This document shows positions 14,831 through 27,467 of a DNA stretch of 64,000 bases, piece by piece. This stretch comes from Chrysoporthe austroafricana (taxonomy: Eukaryota > Ascomycota > Sordariomycetes > Diaporthales > Cryphonectriaceae). Under the pieces are notes generated by a model. It did no database searches. It worked only from the letters and a program-made list of their open reading frames with translations, and had not been told where the DNA came from. The stretch covers positions 3,962,383-4,026,382 of the forward strand of contig JYIP02000004.1 of NCBI GenBank assembly GCA_001051155.2, in the 5' to 3' direction. Position 1 is the stretch's first letter. Each line of letters begins with the position of its first letter. Position numbers and translations under genes: made by a program.

Positions 14831-17800
14831 CTTGACTATCTGATCTGAGGAAGGACGGGAGGCGGGGATGCAGAGACAAGACGATGTCGAAGACCACACG
14901 GATGTGGATGGTTTGCCCTCTCGCTCGACTTGGGGACAGACAGCTCGTAGCTCGCAGAGGAGACGTGGCTCGCGGCACCGGCGTTCGCGGGGTATGAGGG
15001 ACGGGAGAAGGTTGTGGAGACCAGGAACCAGAAGACTGGTTGATGATCGAGAAGGAGAGGATACGCAAGGTGGAAGAAGACGGGGAGTGGTTGTTTGGGC
15101 TGTTTTGGTTGTTGAGGTTGAAGGTTGGAGGGGAGAAGCTGTTGGCGGCGGACTAAATGACTGAACGAAGGTGGCACCAAGACTCTAGCCAGCACCAGGC
15201 AACTCCACGGATGACGAACTGGAACGGAAGGCGAGCTTGGGTGAGAAGTGCGCTAGCGGCTGGAACAACTGCCCGGGGCGAATCAGATCCACTTATGGGC
15301 CCCTCCACTAACCTTCAGCCTGTCCGTCACTGCCCGTCCAGCGAGGAAGACGGGGGCAGACACTGGCCCGAGCTCTTGTCTTGATAATCGACCCGGCACG
15401 CTTGCCACACCCGGGCAGGCTGAGATGGAACCTTCCAGCGTTTCCTAGCCTCGATACACACTGCCTCACGACTTCACGACTCATCCTGTATCATAGCAAG
15501 ACCGCCACAAGGGACTGCTTTGCGTGAGATGATGTTGGGTCTCAAAAAGTCAATTTCTGTTGGCGGTATATTATTCTCGCCCCTCGCGTTGACGCCACAC
15601 CACGAAAGCCAGCCCTCGACTGTGCACTCCTCGGTATAGCTACCAGTGACAGAGTGCTCTCGACCTCGGGACGGGCCACAAGGAAGCAGATTCAGACGGA
15701 TCAAGTTCTTTGTTATTCGACCGAGACCGGGCCCATTGAGGGCCCACCTGGGAGACTCTCTGGTGTCGACGCAGTGGTCGGATATTAACGTCAAACACGT
15801 ATGGAGATGTGAGACAGAAGGCAGCAAGATGCTCTCGAGCTGATCTGACACCCCCTTGACGTGCACATGGCTCGCACGACTACAAGTGGGAGCCTTGCCG
15901 CGACACATCCCGTCCAGCTCCTGCGAATTAAGCTCCGAACGCCGCGGTCCCAATCTGCTCCCGCTCCGGCAATGGATACATGCGGATCTTTGCCCTGCAC
16001 CCAATAGGACCTTTCATCTTCGCCACGGACCTAGATGAAGTGGTTGAACCCTTGAGGCCGGGGCTGAGGTTGCTCGCGGGTGACGTCTGTCGAGTAGGTC
16101 TCTTTGCGGCATCCTTTGTCAATGTGCCAGGCTGCCCGTGAGTATTCGGGTAGACACTCGTTGAGCTTGGCGCCGCCCTATCAATGCTTGTCAACTGGTG
16201 TAAAGAGCTCTGGATCGTCGAGACTCTGCTGAGGAAGAAGACTGGTCCATGTGCTGGCTCAAATTGCGTATTTGTGCTCGGAGACCTCGCAGCTCCGGTT
16301 TAGATGGTATTCGTTGGCGCTTTCCGTTTCAAGGTCACTCATCTGCAGCCCAAGACTGGTTATGCTGAGCCGAGCGGCCAGGACCAGATGGTGCGTCGAC
16401 AACACAGCAAGATGATTCATCTCGTTGTCGATCAACACCGTAAATGCAACATCAATTCCTTTGCCCGTGTCAACCAGTACGCTGTCTGGTAATATCTCGT
16501 CCAGCAGCATGTACGGTAGCTCTTCCTCACCTCCTTATCCGTTATCCAACTCTACGATGATGGTTCTACCATCGGCGTACACCAGAAGCGTGGGAGCAGA
16601 GTACTCGAGTGGGCCATATTGCCCTGGGCGTAGGGCTGATGATGCCTTGGTTGTAGTTGCAGTCGATCACGCCCTTGCAGGGCGTGTTGCACGTCATCTC
16701 GTAGTCTTACCCTTAGCCCTCCAGGTCTATCGTGTTTCGCGACGGTGGTCTGGAAGTGGTCGTAGAAGAAATGGTGAAATGTCTAATATTGGATGGCCAG
16801 CACCCGGGGCAACAGCGTCTCCGTGAGGGTGACGACTTTGCTCACACCTCATCTCCGGCATGCGTCCCAAGTCCAGATCGAGTGTACGGCACGAATTTGA
16901 AGCGCAGGCGGCTTCATCAAGTATCAGGAGACTAGCAACGACATCATCGGAGAGGAGCAAAGCCCCGGGGAGCACAGGAGGCTTTAGGTGAACCCGAGTC
17001 TCGTCGGCTACCGCGACCAATATCGTTCGCGTCTTCCCATAGACAGCTTATCTATCACGCATGCTGGTTGATTATCCATTCTAATTGAGGCGCAAGGCAC
17101 TGCAGAGCCCAGCCTCGAGCAGGCAAAGGCCCTTGGGACTATTCTGAATGTCCTCCAAAAAGTGCATATTGTGCGTGTGTCGTTCTGGGCGATAAGCGGA
17201 CACCCGGCGGACGAAGTTCCGAGGTTCAGCGGCACCGTCGGGGCCCGGACCCCAGCCCCAGCTTGTCTACTGTGTAGGGCTTCTGGGCTTGGCGTGGCTG
17301 GTACTCTGCCGCGTACCATAGTACCATATTTTTTAGTGCATAGCAGTATTAAGCGCCCCCAACGCTCAGCTTGCAACTGCACTCACTCCAGCAGGGGCCG
17401 CCCTGCAAATGAAGCAGATCCTGAGCAATCCCCAGCCAACCCCGACTGGTCGGTCCCTCCTTTTCCACGGCAACGGCAACCTGTTTTTGCCTGTCCGTCT
17501 CCTCTCCCTTCCCGGCCACCACCAACGTCAGGCGTCGAGGAGCAGACGTTGGAAGGTCAGCACACCACGCTCACTCACCCACAATCAGCAGTCACTGCCA
17601 AGTTTATCGCGGTCGAAATTCTCTCTCGTTGCATTGAATATTTACGTGTCCATCGCTTGCTAGTTACAACACCCAAGGAAGGAGGGAAGAGTCCAGACTG
17701 CCAGTCCTCGTGTTTGGCGCATCCCAGTTCTCAGCCTCGTATTTCCCCATCGCCGCCGTTAATGGACTCCTCCTGATCCGCACCTACCACTCCCGCTGCC

Positions 17801-18067
17801 CTTCACCCAACCCGACCTCACCCGTTGCCCTACGCGATACACGCTGGTGGAAACCAGTCCGAACAGGAGGATTCGCGGATTCGACAGCCTCATCTCGCGG
17901 CCTGCGTGCGCTGATCTGCAGTCGCAACCGCCGGGCCCACACCGCGCCCGACTCGACAGCCTTGCGAACATCCTCATCTCCCACGCTTCGTCCTCGATCG
18001 GAGAAGGACGACTGTGAATAATCGCGAGAGCGTCTAGGCTGGCCACCGTCGGCCGACGACAGACAAG
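14831..18067. other. divergent intergenic region between cdc48 and chs7
   Basis: The region carries the promoters of cdc48 (-) and chs7 (+). No intact gene is supported. On the minus strand between about 16259 and 17020 several short open stretches follow one another in different frames (for instance 16510-16259 with ILPDSVLVDTGKGIDVAF, and an adjoining upstream stretch with APTLLVYADGRTIIVELDNG ending at a stop). This looks like a possible decayed gene, but I recognise no family. The 17400-18067 part is pyrimidine-rich and CT-patterned, as in fungal 5' leaders. Confidence 0.5.
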
Positions 18068-19360
18068 ATGACGTTCGGCGATTTCACGTCCTTCTGCCGC
18101 ACGGCGCCGCTGCCGCTGTGCGCGTCCGTCGGAGCGATAACGTCCATCTCCAACGGCGTCGGCATCGAGGCGAACTGCTACGCCCGGAACATCGAGCTGG
18201 CCAATACCATCATCTTCCAGATGGCGGCGAGCGCGATACACATCGTGGCATTGATCATGACGGTTATTATGATATTGCACGTTAGGGGAAAGTTCACTGC
18301 TGTTGGTATGTTGTAGCCCCTGCTCGGAGGTGGAACACCTCGGACGTTGCGAGTATCTTCGGTCGCTACTCGGCGGGATCTTGCAATGACGTGCCTTGCC
18401 CATTTTCGGCTGAGAGGTCGAACGGCGTGGGCCGTTATCGAGGACTGCAAGCGGCAAGACGAACGATTCTATCCGCACTACTGTGATGATGGTTGGCGGA
18501 AGAACATTGGCTAACAGCGCTTGGTGTAGGTCGGAAGGAGATCATTAACTTCTTCTACATATATATGCTTCTCACCTTCTTCTCCCTGATCGTTGACGCA
18601 GGAGTGTCACCTCCTGGCTCGACCGCGTATCCCTACTTCGTTGCCCTCCAAGCCGGCCTCGCATCAGCCCTCGTCACCTGCCTTTTGATCAACGGCTTCG
18701 TGGGTTTCCAGCTATACGAGGATGGCACACCGCTGTCACTGTGGATGCTGAGGCTGTGCTCCCTCGCAGCCTTTGCCATCTCGTTTCTTGTGTCACTAGC
18801 GACGTTCAAGAGCTGGGCGGGTCTGGGCCCGACCAACACGGTGGGCCTCTTCGTTGTGCTATACCTGTTGAACGGCATACAGTTGCTGGTGTATCTGGTT
18901 CTGCAGGTCATCCTGGTGACGCAGACGCTTCAGGATCGCTGGCCACTGGGTGAACTTGTCTTTGGCATCCTCTTTTTCGTCGCTGGCCAGGTGATCATGT
19001 ACGGTTTCAGTGATAAGATCTGCAACGCAGTGAGTCACTATATTGACGGATTGTTCCTGGCTTCCGTCTGCAACCTGTTGGCGGTCATGATGGTCTATAA
19101 GGTATGTCTCTCTCCACAGCTGCACGTGCTTTTCACGACCGGGCTGATGCTGACACGGATCACAGTTCTGGGACTCCATCACGAAGGAAGATCTTGAGTT
19201 CTCGGTTGGGACTAGGATGAACAACTGGGAGGTCAAAGAATTGCTGCCTGAGGAAGACCGCCGAGCAACGATGTACCAGGACGACCCGTACGCACACTCC
19301 AGCGCATACGACACTCCATTTTCACCGACACCGAACACGAATCGGCACTCGAAATACTAG
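18068..19360 (+). CDS. chs7: chitin synthase export chaperone Chs7
   Basis: Exons 18068-18305, 18530-19101 and 19166-19360 give 334 residues, normal for Chs7. The start context is MTFGDFTSFCRTAPLPLC, followed by CYARNIELANTIIFQ and an array of about seven hydrophobic transmembrane segments up to about residue 270. The C-terminus is hydrophilic (EDLEFSVGTRMNNWEVKELL) and cytosolic-type. In yeast, Chs7 is an ER membrane protein needed for folding and ER exit of chitin synthase III (Chs3) and travels with it to the surface. Intron 1 is 224 nt, longer than most here; intron 2 is 64 nt with a CACAG acceptor. The gene is transcribed away from cdc48 and has no obvious functional neighbour. Confidence 0.96.
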
Positions 19361-19766
19361 ATACTTCTGTTATCGCACATTCTAATACTGGGATTTATTA
19401 AAGTCAGCACGATCGATAGACACAACAAAGGCATGCCAGTGAGAATTGGGCTCGGACTGCCCGGACTGCGGAGCATCGGTCACGCAGACGGTTGGGTCAC
19501 CACAGCGAATACGCAAACTTGTGTCACGGCAAGTGTCGGCTGCGGCGTTTCGTGCTCGTAAGGGATCTGGGGGTCTGAATGAACTGATCGTCGGGACCCA
19601 GCCATTACTTTTGGCTTCTGACGGGTAAAATCGCCAAGGGGGGATAAGAGCTGCCGGAGTATGAGAAATCTCTTGTTGGCTTGGCTCTGGTACCAACTAG
19701 TCAATAAACAGCGACTAATAATCAAATCGCATAATATCAAGCACTAATGCATCTTGTACCATAAAT

Positions 19767-19792
19767 CCGCGATTACGCGGCGCGCAGCGCGC
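19767..19792. repeat. two adjacent GC hairpins
   Basis: CCGCG-ATTA-CGCGG (19767-19780) abuts GCGCGC-A-GCGCGC (19780-19792). Both are perfect inverted repeats with short loops, in a locally AT-rich setting. They may be a transposon terminus, a terminator-like structure or chance; nothing else of an element is visible. Confidence 0.5.
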
Positions 19793-22015
19793 GGCGCCTG
19801 GGCGTTTTGGAATCGTGCTATTTATTCAGCCTGGCAAGAGACGGCTGTGGGAAAGATAGGGAAATAGGGGGCGCAGAAGGGTGGTGGGGTCATCTCATTA
19901 ATCAGATCAGCTGTCATTAATACGGCTGGGCTAGTGGCCACTTGTGCGAGGGTACGGGAGTACGACGGGTTTTTGCGATCGGTGACACATACTATGTATC
20001 AAAAGGCCCGAGCTGAGGCTCCGGCGGGCACTTTTGTGCTGGTGGGAGGCACCTCGCTCGAAATCTTCTGTCCCCTGGCGGGATATAGTCGGCTACGGGG
20101 GTCCAGGAATGATCCTCATCAACGGGCGGACACACATTAGCATCCGCATTAGAACGAATGACCTGTTTATGCACATGCGAGTGGGTGACGTGAATTTGCA
20201 GCCCGCGAAAAAGAGGAAAAATACAAAAATAAAACCAACCGCATCATCCTATAATCAGGCAAATAAGGGAAAGGCGCGAAGTAAGACCGAGAGAGGAGGA
20301 GGCGTGGGAAGGCAAAGCAGGAAGCTGGGTGCCCCATCTGCGGATTACATACCCAGCAGGTATAGGATCCGGTTCCTAGTGACGGTCAGAAAGAGAGAGG
20401 AATTTGATCGGGTGATGAGTGGATGACTGGTGGCCAGCTTACCTATTCCCATGCTAGACCCGAAATGTTACACGAGTCGGCAGGTGTAGAGGCGAGGGGG
20501 AAAAAAAATAGGACTGACAGGTAACAAAAAAGAAGATTAAAAAAATTCTCGTTCGGCCCTCTCAGCACATGGCCTTGATTCCTAATCTGGTCATCGGCTG
20601 ACCCGAAGAGACAGGATATGCCTCTGACTAGTCATGGACCGGATGGAGCTGGTGACATGGATACCATCCGCACTATGTGACGAGCAAATCCGGAATGCTC
20701 AGAGATTGACAGACAAGATAACCGACTCTGTTGTACCAGTACAGAACGGCATTGTCCGTCCAGACCATCCCGTCTCTGGAGCTGAACCACCTTCTTCTTG
20801 TTGCGGTAAAGAACTGACTATGCATCTCACAATGATGTACCCGGTAGTTGTTATGTCTGACCTGACCTTGGCTCATTTCATTGTGTCACTCGACTTTCGG
20901 ATTGCTTAGTCGATCTTTGTGTGGTCCAAGCCTCCTCTTGTCATTGCTCACTGCAGACCCACCCTGCCCCATTATAGGTTTCTGGTAAGCTATGATTAAC
21001 AAGACAGACGGAGCGGACACCCTCTGAACCATCCGGGCTCTCGATACCATGAGGTCGCAGTATCGATGAAGGAGAATTTCCTGTTTCTTGATCTTCCGGT
21101 ATTCCTCTCCTGTCCCTCTCCTGCCGTTGAGAAGGGCTGAGGTGGTCGTCTTGAGGACCCAGGGCCCACTGAATAGTCGTCGAGTCCCCGTTGCTGGAAC
21201 ATGACCTCAGACAGGGGCTTACGGCTACAAGTTTAGTCCCGAGGTACCTTGATTATGCTGGTCATTTCTCCGCCCCTGGACCTTCTATTTCTCCTTGGTT
21301 GCTTGTAAATGGGGTGACCTCCGAAGATGCGCGTACTGCTCTTCATCTCTGAGGAAGAGGGATATCCGATCCTAGTTCTTTCGTCTTTTTAGGAAGTCCC
21401 AAACTGTGCACAGAGTCGTGCTCGGGGCCAGTGCGGTTGAGGTGCGAAGAGAGGTACTCGAGGCACCTATACGCGTAGTGATTCACCACTTTGTGGGCCC
21501 GGTCTTGGAAGGTCGCAGCTTTCTCGCGCCCTGTAAATGCAATAAACTTTCAATTATCTTGGGAGAGACCATCTGAGCAGCCCGGGAATTGAGATCCACA
21601 TGTGCACCCGGAGACCACAAGGCTTGACTCGACTCGACACTAGGCATTTACTAGACTACCACTAGACCTCCGTGGTTGGCCGCACCCCTACTCGCTTTCG
21701 CGGTCCCTATCGCTGTCGGCCGGACCCAAAAATAGGGCTCTGCTGCGCCTGCAGTGCGCTGCATCACGGCCATTGTTCTCAGATGCACTAGAGTAGCTCA
21801 AGTAGACTTTTGTAAATTTATTGCGGTACCCCGACCGCATTCCAGTCACCTCCACTTGTTTGTTGTGTTCTCCGTCTGGGCGAGGATACCAGGTATAGCC
21901 TGTGCCGAACTTTCTCTGTACCTTCTGGGTGATAAGCTTTCCAGGAGTGCCGTGGTTCACTACACCTCAGGCGCTGGCGAAACTTCTAGATTTGAGCTCA
22001 AATTCCAGCTTCCAG

Positions 22016-22097
22016 CCTTTCTTCTTCTTCTTCTTCTTCTTCTTCTTCTTCTTCCTCTTCCTCTTCCTCTTCCTCTTCTTCTTCTTCTTTCTTTCCT
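22016..22097 (+). repeat. (CTT)n / pure polypyrimidine tract, 82 nt
   Basis: The run consists only of C and T, mostly TTC/CTT units with TTCCTC variants in the middle. It is long enough for triplex (H-DNA) formation and is expected to be length-unstable. Confidence 0.95.
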
Positions 22098-22520
22098 AAT
22101 CATTATTTCTTTTTTTCTGGATGATGGATGAGATGAGGAGGATGACGGCACTAGTGAACCGCTAGATGCGGAGACCTCTTCCAATCAACCCGTGAACACC
22201 TAGATGAGGGCGCTACTACCCTTGATGACAAGTTTCACGCATAGAGGCCACGATAAAACTAGCCGGGTTGAGAGACGCCGGGACCTTCAATAGTCAAGCT
22301 CATGGATAGAGGGAGATATGCATATTAAATGGCACCCAGTCTCCATTGTCATTTATCAGTGTTGTGCTCTGGATTTCCGCGTTCCGCGTTGCAAGAAACC
22401 AGGGTGAGAGAAAGTGTCCCCAGGAATGCTGGCAGTACGGCATGATTCATTCCTCCCCCCCCCGGTAGTGGACACCCTGGCACCTTGGACCAGTAGCTTT
22501 CCGACATGCTCTCGGGCATG

Positions 22521-22556
22521 AATATATATGTATATATATACATGTATGTATATATG
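22521..22556. repeat. TA-rich microsatellite
   Basis: Alternating AT/TA with ATGTA interruptions over about 36 nt, in an otherwise mixed-composition stretch. Confidence 0.85.
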
Positions 22557-23271
22557 ACACAAGGCACGAACAGCCTGTTTTTGTACTGCATATCCCGGCT
22601 TTCTCTGGTTCTCTTGTAACAAGCGATGGGCTTCGGCTCATCTTCAGCTCTAGACGCAGCGCGGTCCACCTAGCCTGACGACTACTCGGTGCACTGGAGT
22701 CCCAGCGCTGGAATATCTTGTCCTGACGTCCGCCCACCGACGCATCCCTTATATCTGATGTTTGGTGCCGTTAGGAGATCTCTCTCTGCCGGCGGCATCT
22801 TTCCTTGACACCTGCCGCCTTGAAGGTTTCAGGACATAGCTCCCTGGGGCTCTGGCGTTGCGAAGGCGGGGTCGGAGCTCTATTTCTCACCGGTGGTGGG
22901 CGCCGCGGGGTCAAGCGCAAAACCCTTTTTTTAGGGCCCTTGCCTTGGAAGGAGCAGGGGCCTTGTACATCCATGGCTACTGGGCAGAGGGTTCTGTCTG
23001 CAGCCTACCTAGCGGCGCTGCTTCCATCTAGAGACCCACAGGCGCTGAAGGCACCTGCACACCTAAGCATCTTAGGCCCTCTCTAAAACTCCGTGCCCAA
23101 GCCCCGAGATTAGGACATGGTACGCATACTGGGGCCATACAAGAATACCTACCCAGTAGTCTGCCGCCACCCTTGGTTCGCTCGCTCGAGATAAATCCAG
23201 AACTTCGCCCGCCTGCCTTCGGCCCCCCGTCTGGTTTTGCGCTGTATGGTGGCCCCACCACAAGCCACCAC

Positions 23272-23292
23272 CAGCAGCAGCAGCAGCAGCAG
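23272..23292 (+). repeat. (CAG)7 microsatellite
   Basis: Seven perfect CAG units followed by CCG. The tract lies outside any supported gene. Confidence 0.9.
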
Positions 23293-24628
23293 CCGCCGTG
23301 TTCGTCCGACCGCAGAGTTCAGGATCCAGCTTACGGCATGCAGAGAGAGTGACTGCCAAAAGCGCTTCACCATTATTTCGCCCGGAAACCCGGCGGCCGC
23401 CCCATTTAATACTACCTTACCCATCTGCACATGCAAGCCTTCGCTCAGCCAGGACACCCCGAGCAGCGCCGACTTGGACCTCGAGTTCGCTTAAGACCCA
23501 GCCCGGTGAGCCTCTGATCAGTTCTCAAATCCAGCAGATGCGCTGAGTGGCCTGAGTCGTGCGCGCGCGACGCGAGGGAACTCCCAACTAGGTCAGTACT
23601 GCCACCCATCCCCCGAAGCAGACTTTTGCCCTAGTGCGTACACTCCGAGTATAGGCCCCTATAGACGACATGCCACACGCCGCCGCCGCCTTTATTACCT
23701 TTTCGCCCCCATCTCCCGTCCTGTCTCTTCTATACTCTTCCTCGCGGGCTCGCTTAACCAGCTCGCATTCTACTCCATACGTACCAGCATCCGTTCCAGA
23801 CACACAGGGTTCGCCTATGCAAAGCCGCGCGCACGTTGCTGACAATCAGACACACCCTTACACAGAGACAAAGACCGGTGCGCGATAGTCGAGTAATATC
23901 CCACACGGAGCGATCGTATCTGCGAAGCCGATCAAAGTTTTTTTTCTCTCTCCTTCTTTCCTCGTTCTTACGGGCGATTACATCCTCGTCCACATCCAGA
24001 CACCGTACTAGGTAAGAAAATGCACGCCGCCCCACAGCCTCCCTAATCTGAGCCTCGAGCCAACTCCCACCGGACATTTCATTACCTGCGAAATTTACAC
24101 GGTGGTGTGGCTATTTTCTTTCATTCCCCTGCACTGCACTGCGTCCCTCGTCTCGTCCGGCAGCAGCCGAGGTCTTCTTTCCGGCCTGTCGTTTGAGGTA
24201 GCTTTACGTTTATTATCAGCACCCATCCACCTTCTTCTCCGTACGGAGCGACGACCTCCCTAGTTTCCTCTCCTGATTTCGCTCGTTCCGCTCAAACCTA
24301 TCTATCGCATTCACCCTCATAGCCTCTGCCTCTCCCCCTCCCTGGCCGCATCGCACTCCATTGCCTCGCGCCGACGCTTCTTCGGCTCTTCTATCCCGAC
24401 GGCGGCTTCGCGCTCCACGCACTCATTTCACATCATCCTCAAACTGCTCAGCTAGTCGACGCTTTCAGCATTGAATCTCTCATCGATCTGACCCATCCCC
24501 TGTCTCATCGCAGCCCGGCACTATTCTTTTGGTTCAGTCGGGACCCAGCTGACACAAACTACGCAAGTCCCCGGCTAATTCACTCGCCCGGTGATTCATC
24601 CTGCTAAACTCGTTTCACGACAGCCCGC

Positions 24629-27467
24629 ATGTCAACAGCCATGAAAGACGACCCTAGAGCCGACCCTCCTAGGGGCGGCCTTAGGTCGCCCACTATGTCG
24701 TCTCTACCTCATCATCCTCGCAAGCTGTCAAGTGCCCCGCCGCCACCACCACCACCAGCGGCGGCGGCGGCGGCGGCAGCAGCAGCCAATGAACCCACCA
24801 CCGCGGAACAGGCATCTGCAGCCCCTGCCGACCTTTCACCAGCCGGCTGGGCTAAGATCGAGGCCGAGTATTGGAGGGATGCTCGGGCAGCACGGGCCCT
24901 GGAGGACCAGTCCATGGACGAGAAGTACGAGATGAAGACGGCAGCGCTGAAGGCGAGGCATGCCCAGCTTCTGGACGAACGCGCCCGTCTGAACGAGCAG
25001 CTTCAGGCCCTCAAGAAACAGTGCGATCAGGTCGACGAAGATCTGACCCGTATTGACCTGCAATTCGAGGAAGCTAAGGAGATCGTTGCAAGACGGAGGC
25101 AGGATCAGGACGAGAACGCGACACGTTTCTTCAACGCCAACAAGGAGATGGCATTAGGGCGGACCCCCCTCCAGGGAAATGAGACTGCGTCCGCGAGACA
25201 GCCACCACAGACCAGCAACAGGCAAGCGAAGCAAACCTCACATGCATATATTCACCCCAACACACCGGGAAGTGATGTGACAGCAGTCGATGAGCCTGCT
25301 CCGATCCGCAATGGTCTTGCAACCAGACGCGCTTCTGCCCTGGCATCAGCAGAGAGTTCTCCGCTATCGCAGCCGCCAGATGACTCGACAAATTTTACAG
25401 GTGCCGAGATTTGGGACCACGAGGGCAACTTCATCGATCACATCAAGAAGATCAAGCTGCATAACAAGTACATCAGCAACATCCTTCAGATTTCCGTCAA
25501 GCGGAAAGTGATCGTCCGCCCTGGCCGCAAATTCTCCAAGGAGTCGATGCAAACCATCTATGAGCCGAGCGACAACAAGGGAGCCAAGTGGCTGAGCTGC
25601 ATGATCCAGGCCACCGGTGAGGAGCAGGACGTACCCTGCACCTCCTGCATGAATCGCGCGGGCACTTGGGCTGGGTGTGTGATAGTTGGCGGCAACGACT
25701 TCCCTCGTTGTGCCAACTGCGAGTGGAACCGGCAGGGCTGTTCGGGCTCCTCGTATCATCAAGACAGACTGCAAGACCCCGATATCCAGGCCAACCCATA
25801 TACGAGAGCTCCTGGTTCGCCGCACAACGCCGATGACTCTGCCCAAGCTTCGCGCGAAGGAAGTTCTGCTGGCCGGTTTACGCCTGTGAACGGCGCCCAG
25901 GCAGGGACTTCTGTCCCCGCCAGTGCTCCTCCCAAACGTACTTCGCTTCCCAGCAAGAAGGGGGGTAGGAGGTCCCTGCCCAACATGTCATCCTCCGGCA
26001 AGGAGAACGTGGAACCGGCCGACGACTCTGCCCTGGGTGGAGAGGGAGCTGACGAGGAGTCCGCCGCGCCTGATATCGACCCTGGCCCGGACATCACCGC
26101 AGCACGCCTGCACCTTCGCGACGACGGCACGGTGTTCACGGAGCCTGAGATCATGCGCGGAGTGCCTCTCGAGAGAATCGACTCTAGTCATCCATACTGG
26201 GATCCGAAGTGGGAAGAGCCCCTCATCGCCATTCAAGCCAAGTATGACGAGTGGCAGTCGAAGTTGGAGGCCTGCCTTGCGACAGGCAAGAATCGGTTCC
26301 TGGCTGGGCGCCAAGTCAACCGGGGGAAGACGATCGTGGAATTCCTCCAGAACGGCGATTTCCACCCTTATCAGCTGGTCTCCAAGAAGTTCATCACGAA
26401 GGGCCTCGTCAGCTACGACACGATATTCCGACTTGCCCAGGTGATCGACGAGCTTCCCAAGTTGGGCGTCGACGTCAAGCCCGTTGAGTGGGTTCGCGAG
26501 CGCATGCATGAGCTATACACGGAGCAAGGCGACAACTTCAACCTGTCTAAGACGGTGCACGAGCTCTACCACGATCTGAAACTCCGAGCTCTCCGCTCCA
26601 GGGCTGGTGTTGGCAACATCGGCAGGCCATCTGGTGTCAAAAAGGGGATGTCGTCGAAGGCGGTGAGCGCACGACGTAAGGACCCCAGCGATACACCACA
26701 GAGGAAGCGAAGACGCGCTTCTACTGTTACTCCTAAGAAGGCCAATCGTGCATCCCAGGCAGAGAGCACCCCGGTCTCACACTACAACGCGAAGAAGCAA
26801 CGTCTGGACATGGGCAAGCTTCCCACGCCTAACGGCGAGGAAATGAGTGAGACCGCGTCGCCCGACCTCCAAAGTGTCCCCACGCCGCACAAGGGTGACG
26901 AGTTTCACTATGTCGACTACACCTCCAGTGATTCGACCAGCAGCAGCAAGATGACGACCACCGACTGGCGCATCATCCAAATACGGACTCCCGAGCACAC
27001 GACGAGCTCCAAACACACTCAATACCTGCACTGGGTCGCCGAAGGCGACAACGCGTACTTCGAGCACCAAGTCCTCCTAAGCGTCAGTCCGGCCAGCTGG
27101 GGAGTGTATCAAGACCCGTTCGACTTCCACGTGCGGCTTGCCGAGCTCGACAAAATCGAGTACACGAGTGATGAAGATTGCCGAAAGATTGTGATCCACA
27201 TCACCCCGTCCTCCGGAGTCAAGGACCAACGCAAGATTCTCGTTCATTTTAAGAGAGGCCGCACGCAGGATCGGTTCTTGCATTTTGTGAAGCACAAGCT
27301 GAGGGGGCTCCGGCCGTTGGTGCTGCAGGAGGTGACCAGGTTAGTATTCCCCGGGTGCAAGTGGGTGTTATACTGAGACAATCGAATGTTGACTTGTTGC
27401 CCGCAGGGAGTTCATTGAGAACGAGTGGGTCGGGATGGACTCTGAAGTTCTGCCTGTGGAGGATTAG
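24629..27467 (+). CDS. large fungal protein with DUF3716-like cysteine cluster
   Basis: Exons 24629-27339 and 27407-27467 give 923 residues; the 67-nt intron (GTTAGT...CCGCAG) restores the end REFIENEWVGMDSEV. A Pro7 then Ala10 run lies near residues 38-55. A charged, heptad-like region at about 80-175 is probably a coiled coil. At about 336-376 a cysteine cluster, C-T-S-C ... C ... C-A-N-C ... C, resembles the fungal DUF3716 domain, a putative zinc-binding module. A basic region with KRKRRR (about 690) could be a nuclear signal. The C-terminal 130 residues (DWRIIQIRTPEHTT... to HFVKHKL) look like a separate folded domain. The preceding block (IWDHEGNFIDHIKKIK) also looks conserved. Function is unknown; a chromatin or transcription role is only an inference from the basic and cysteine-rich make-up. 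No family-wide start is known to me; the first ATG was used. Confidence 0.82.

Larger units (their letters stand above)
19361..24628. other. 5.3-kb gene-poor intergenic region with simple repeats
   Basis: No supported gene lies in this stretch. It holds two adjacent GC-rich hairpins in an AT-rich setting (19767-19792), an 82-nt pure pyrimidine tract, a TA-rich microsatellite and a (CAG)7 run, each listed separately. From about 23650 to 24628 the sequence is CT-rich on the plus strand, fitting a long 5' leader or promoter of the gene that starts at 24629. All open frames are short and low in complexity. Confidence 0.6.
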
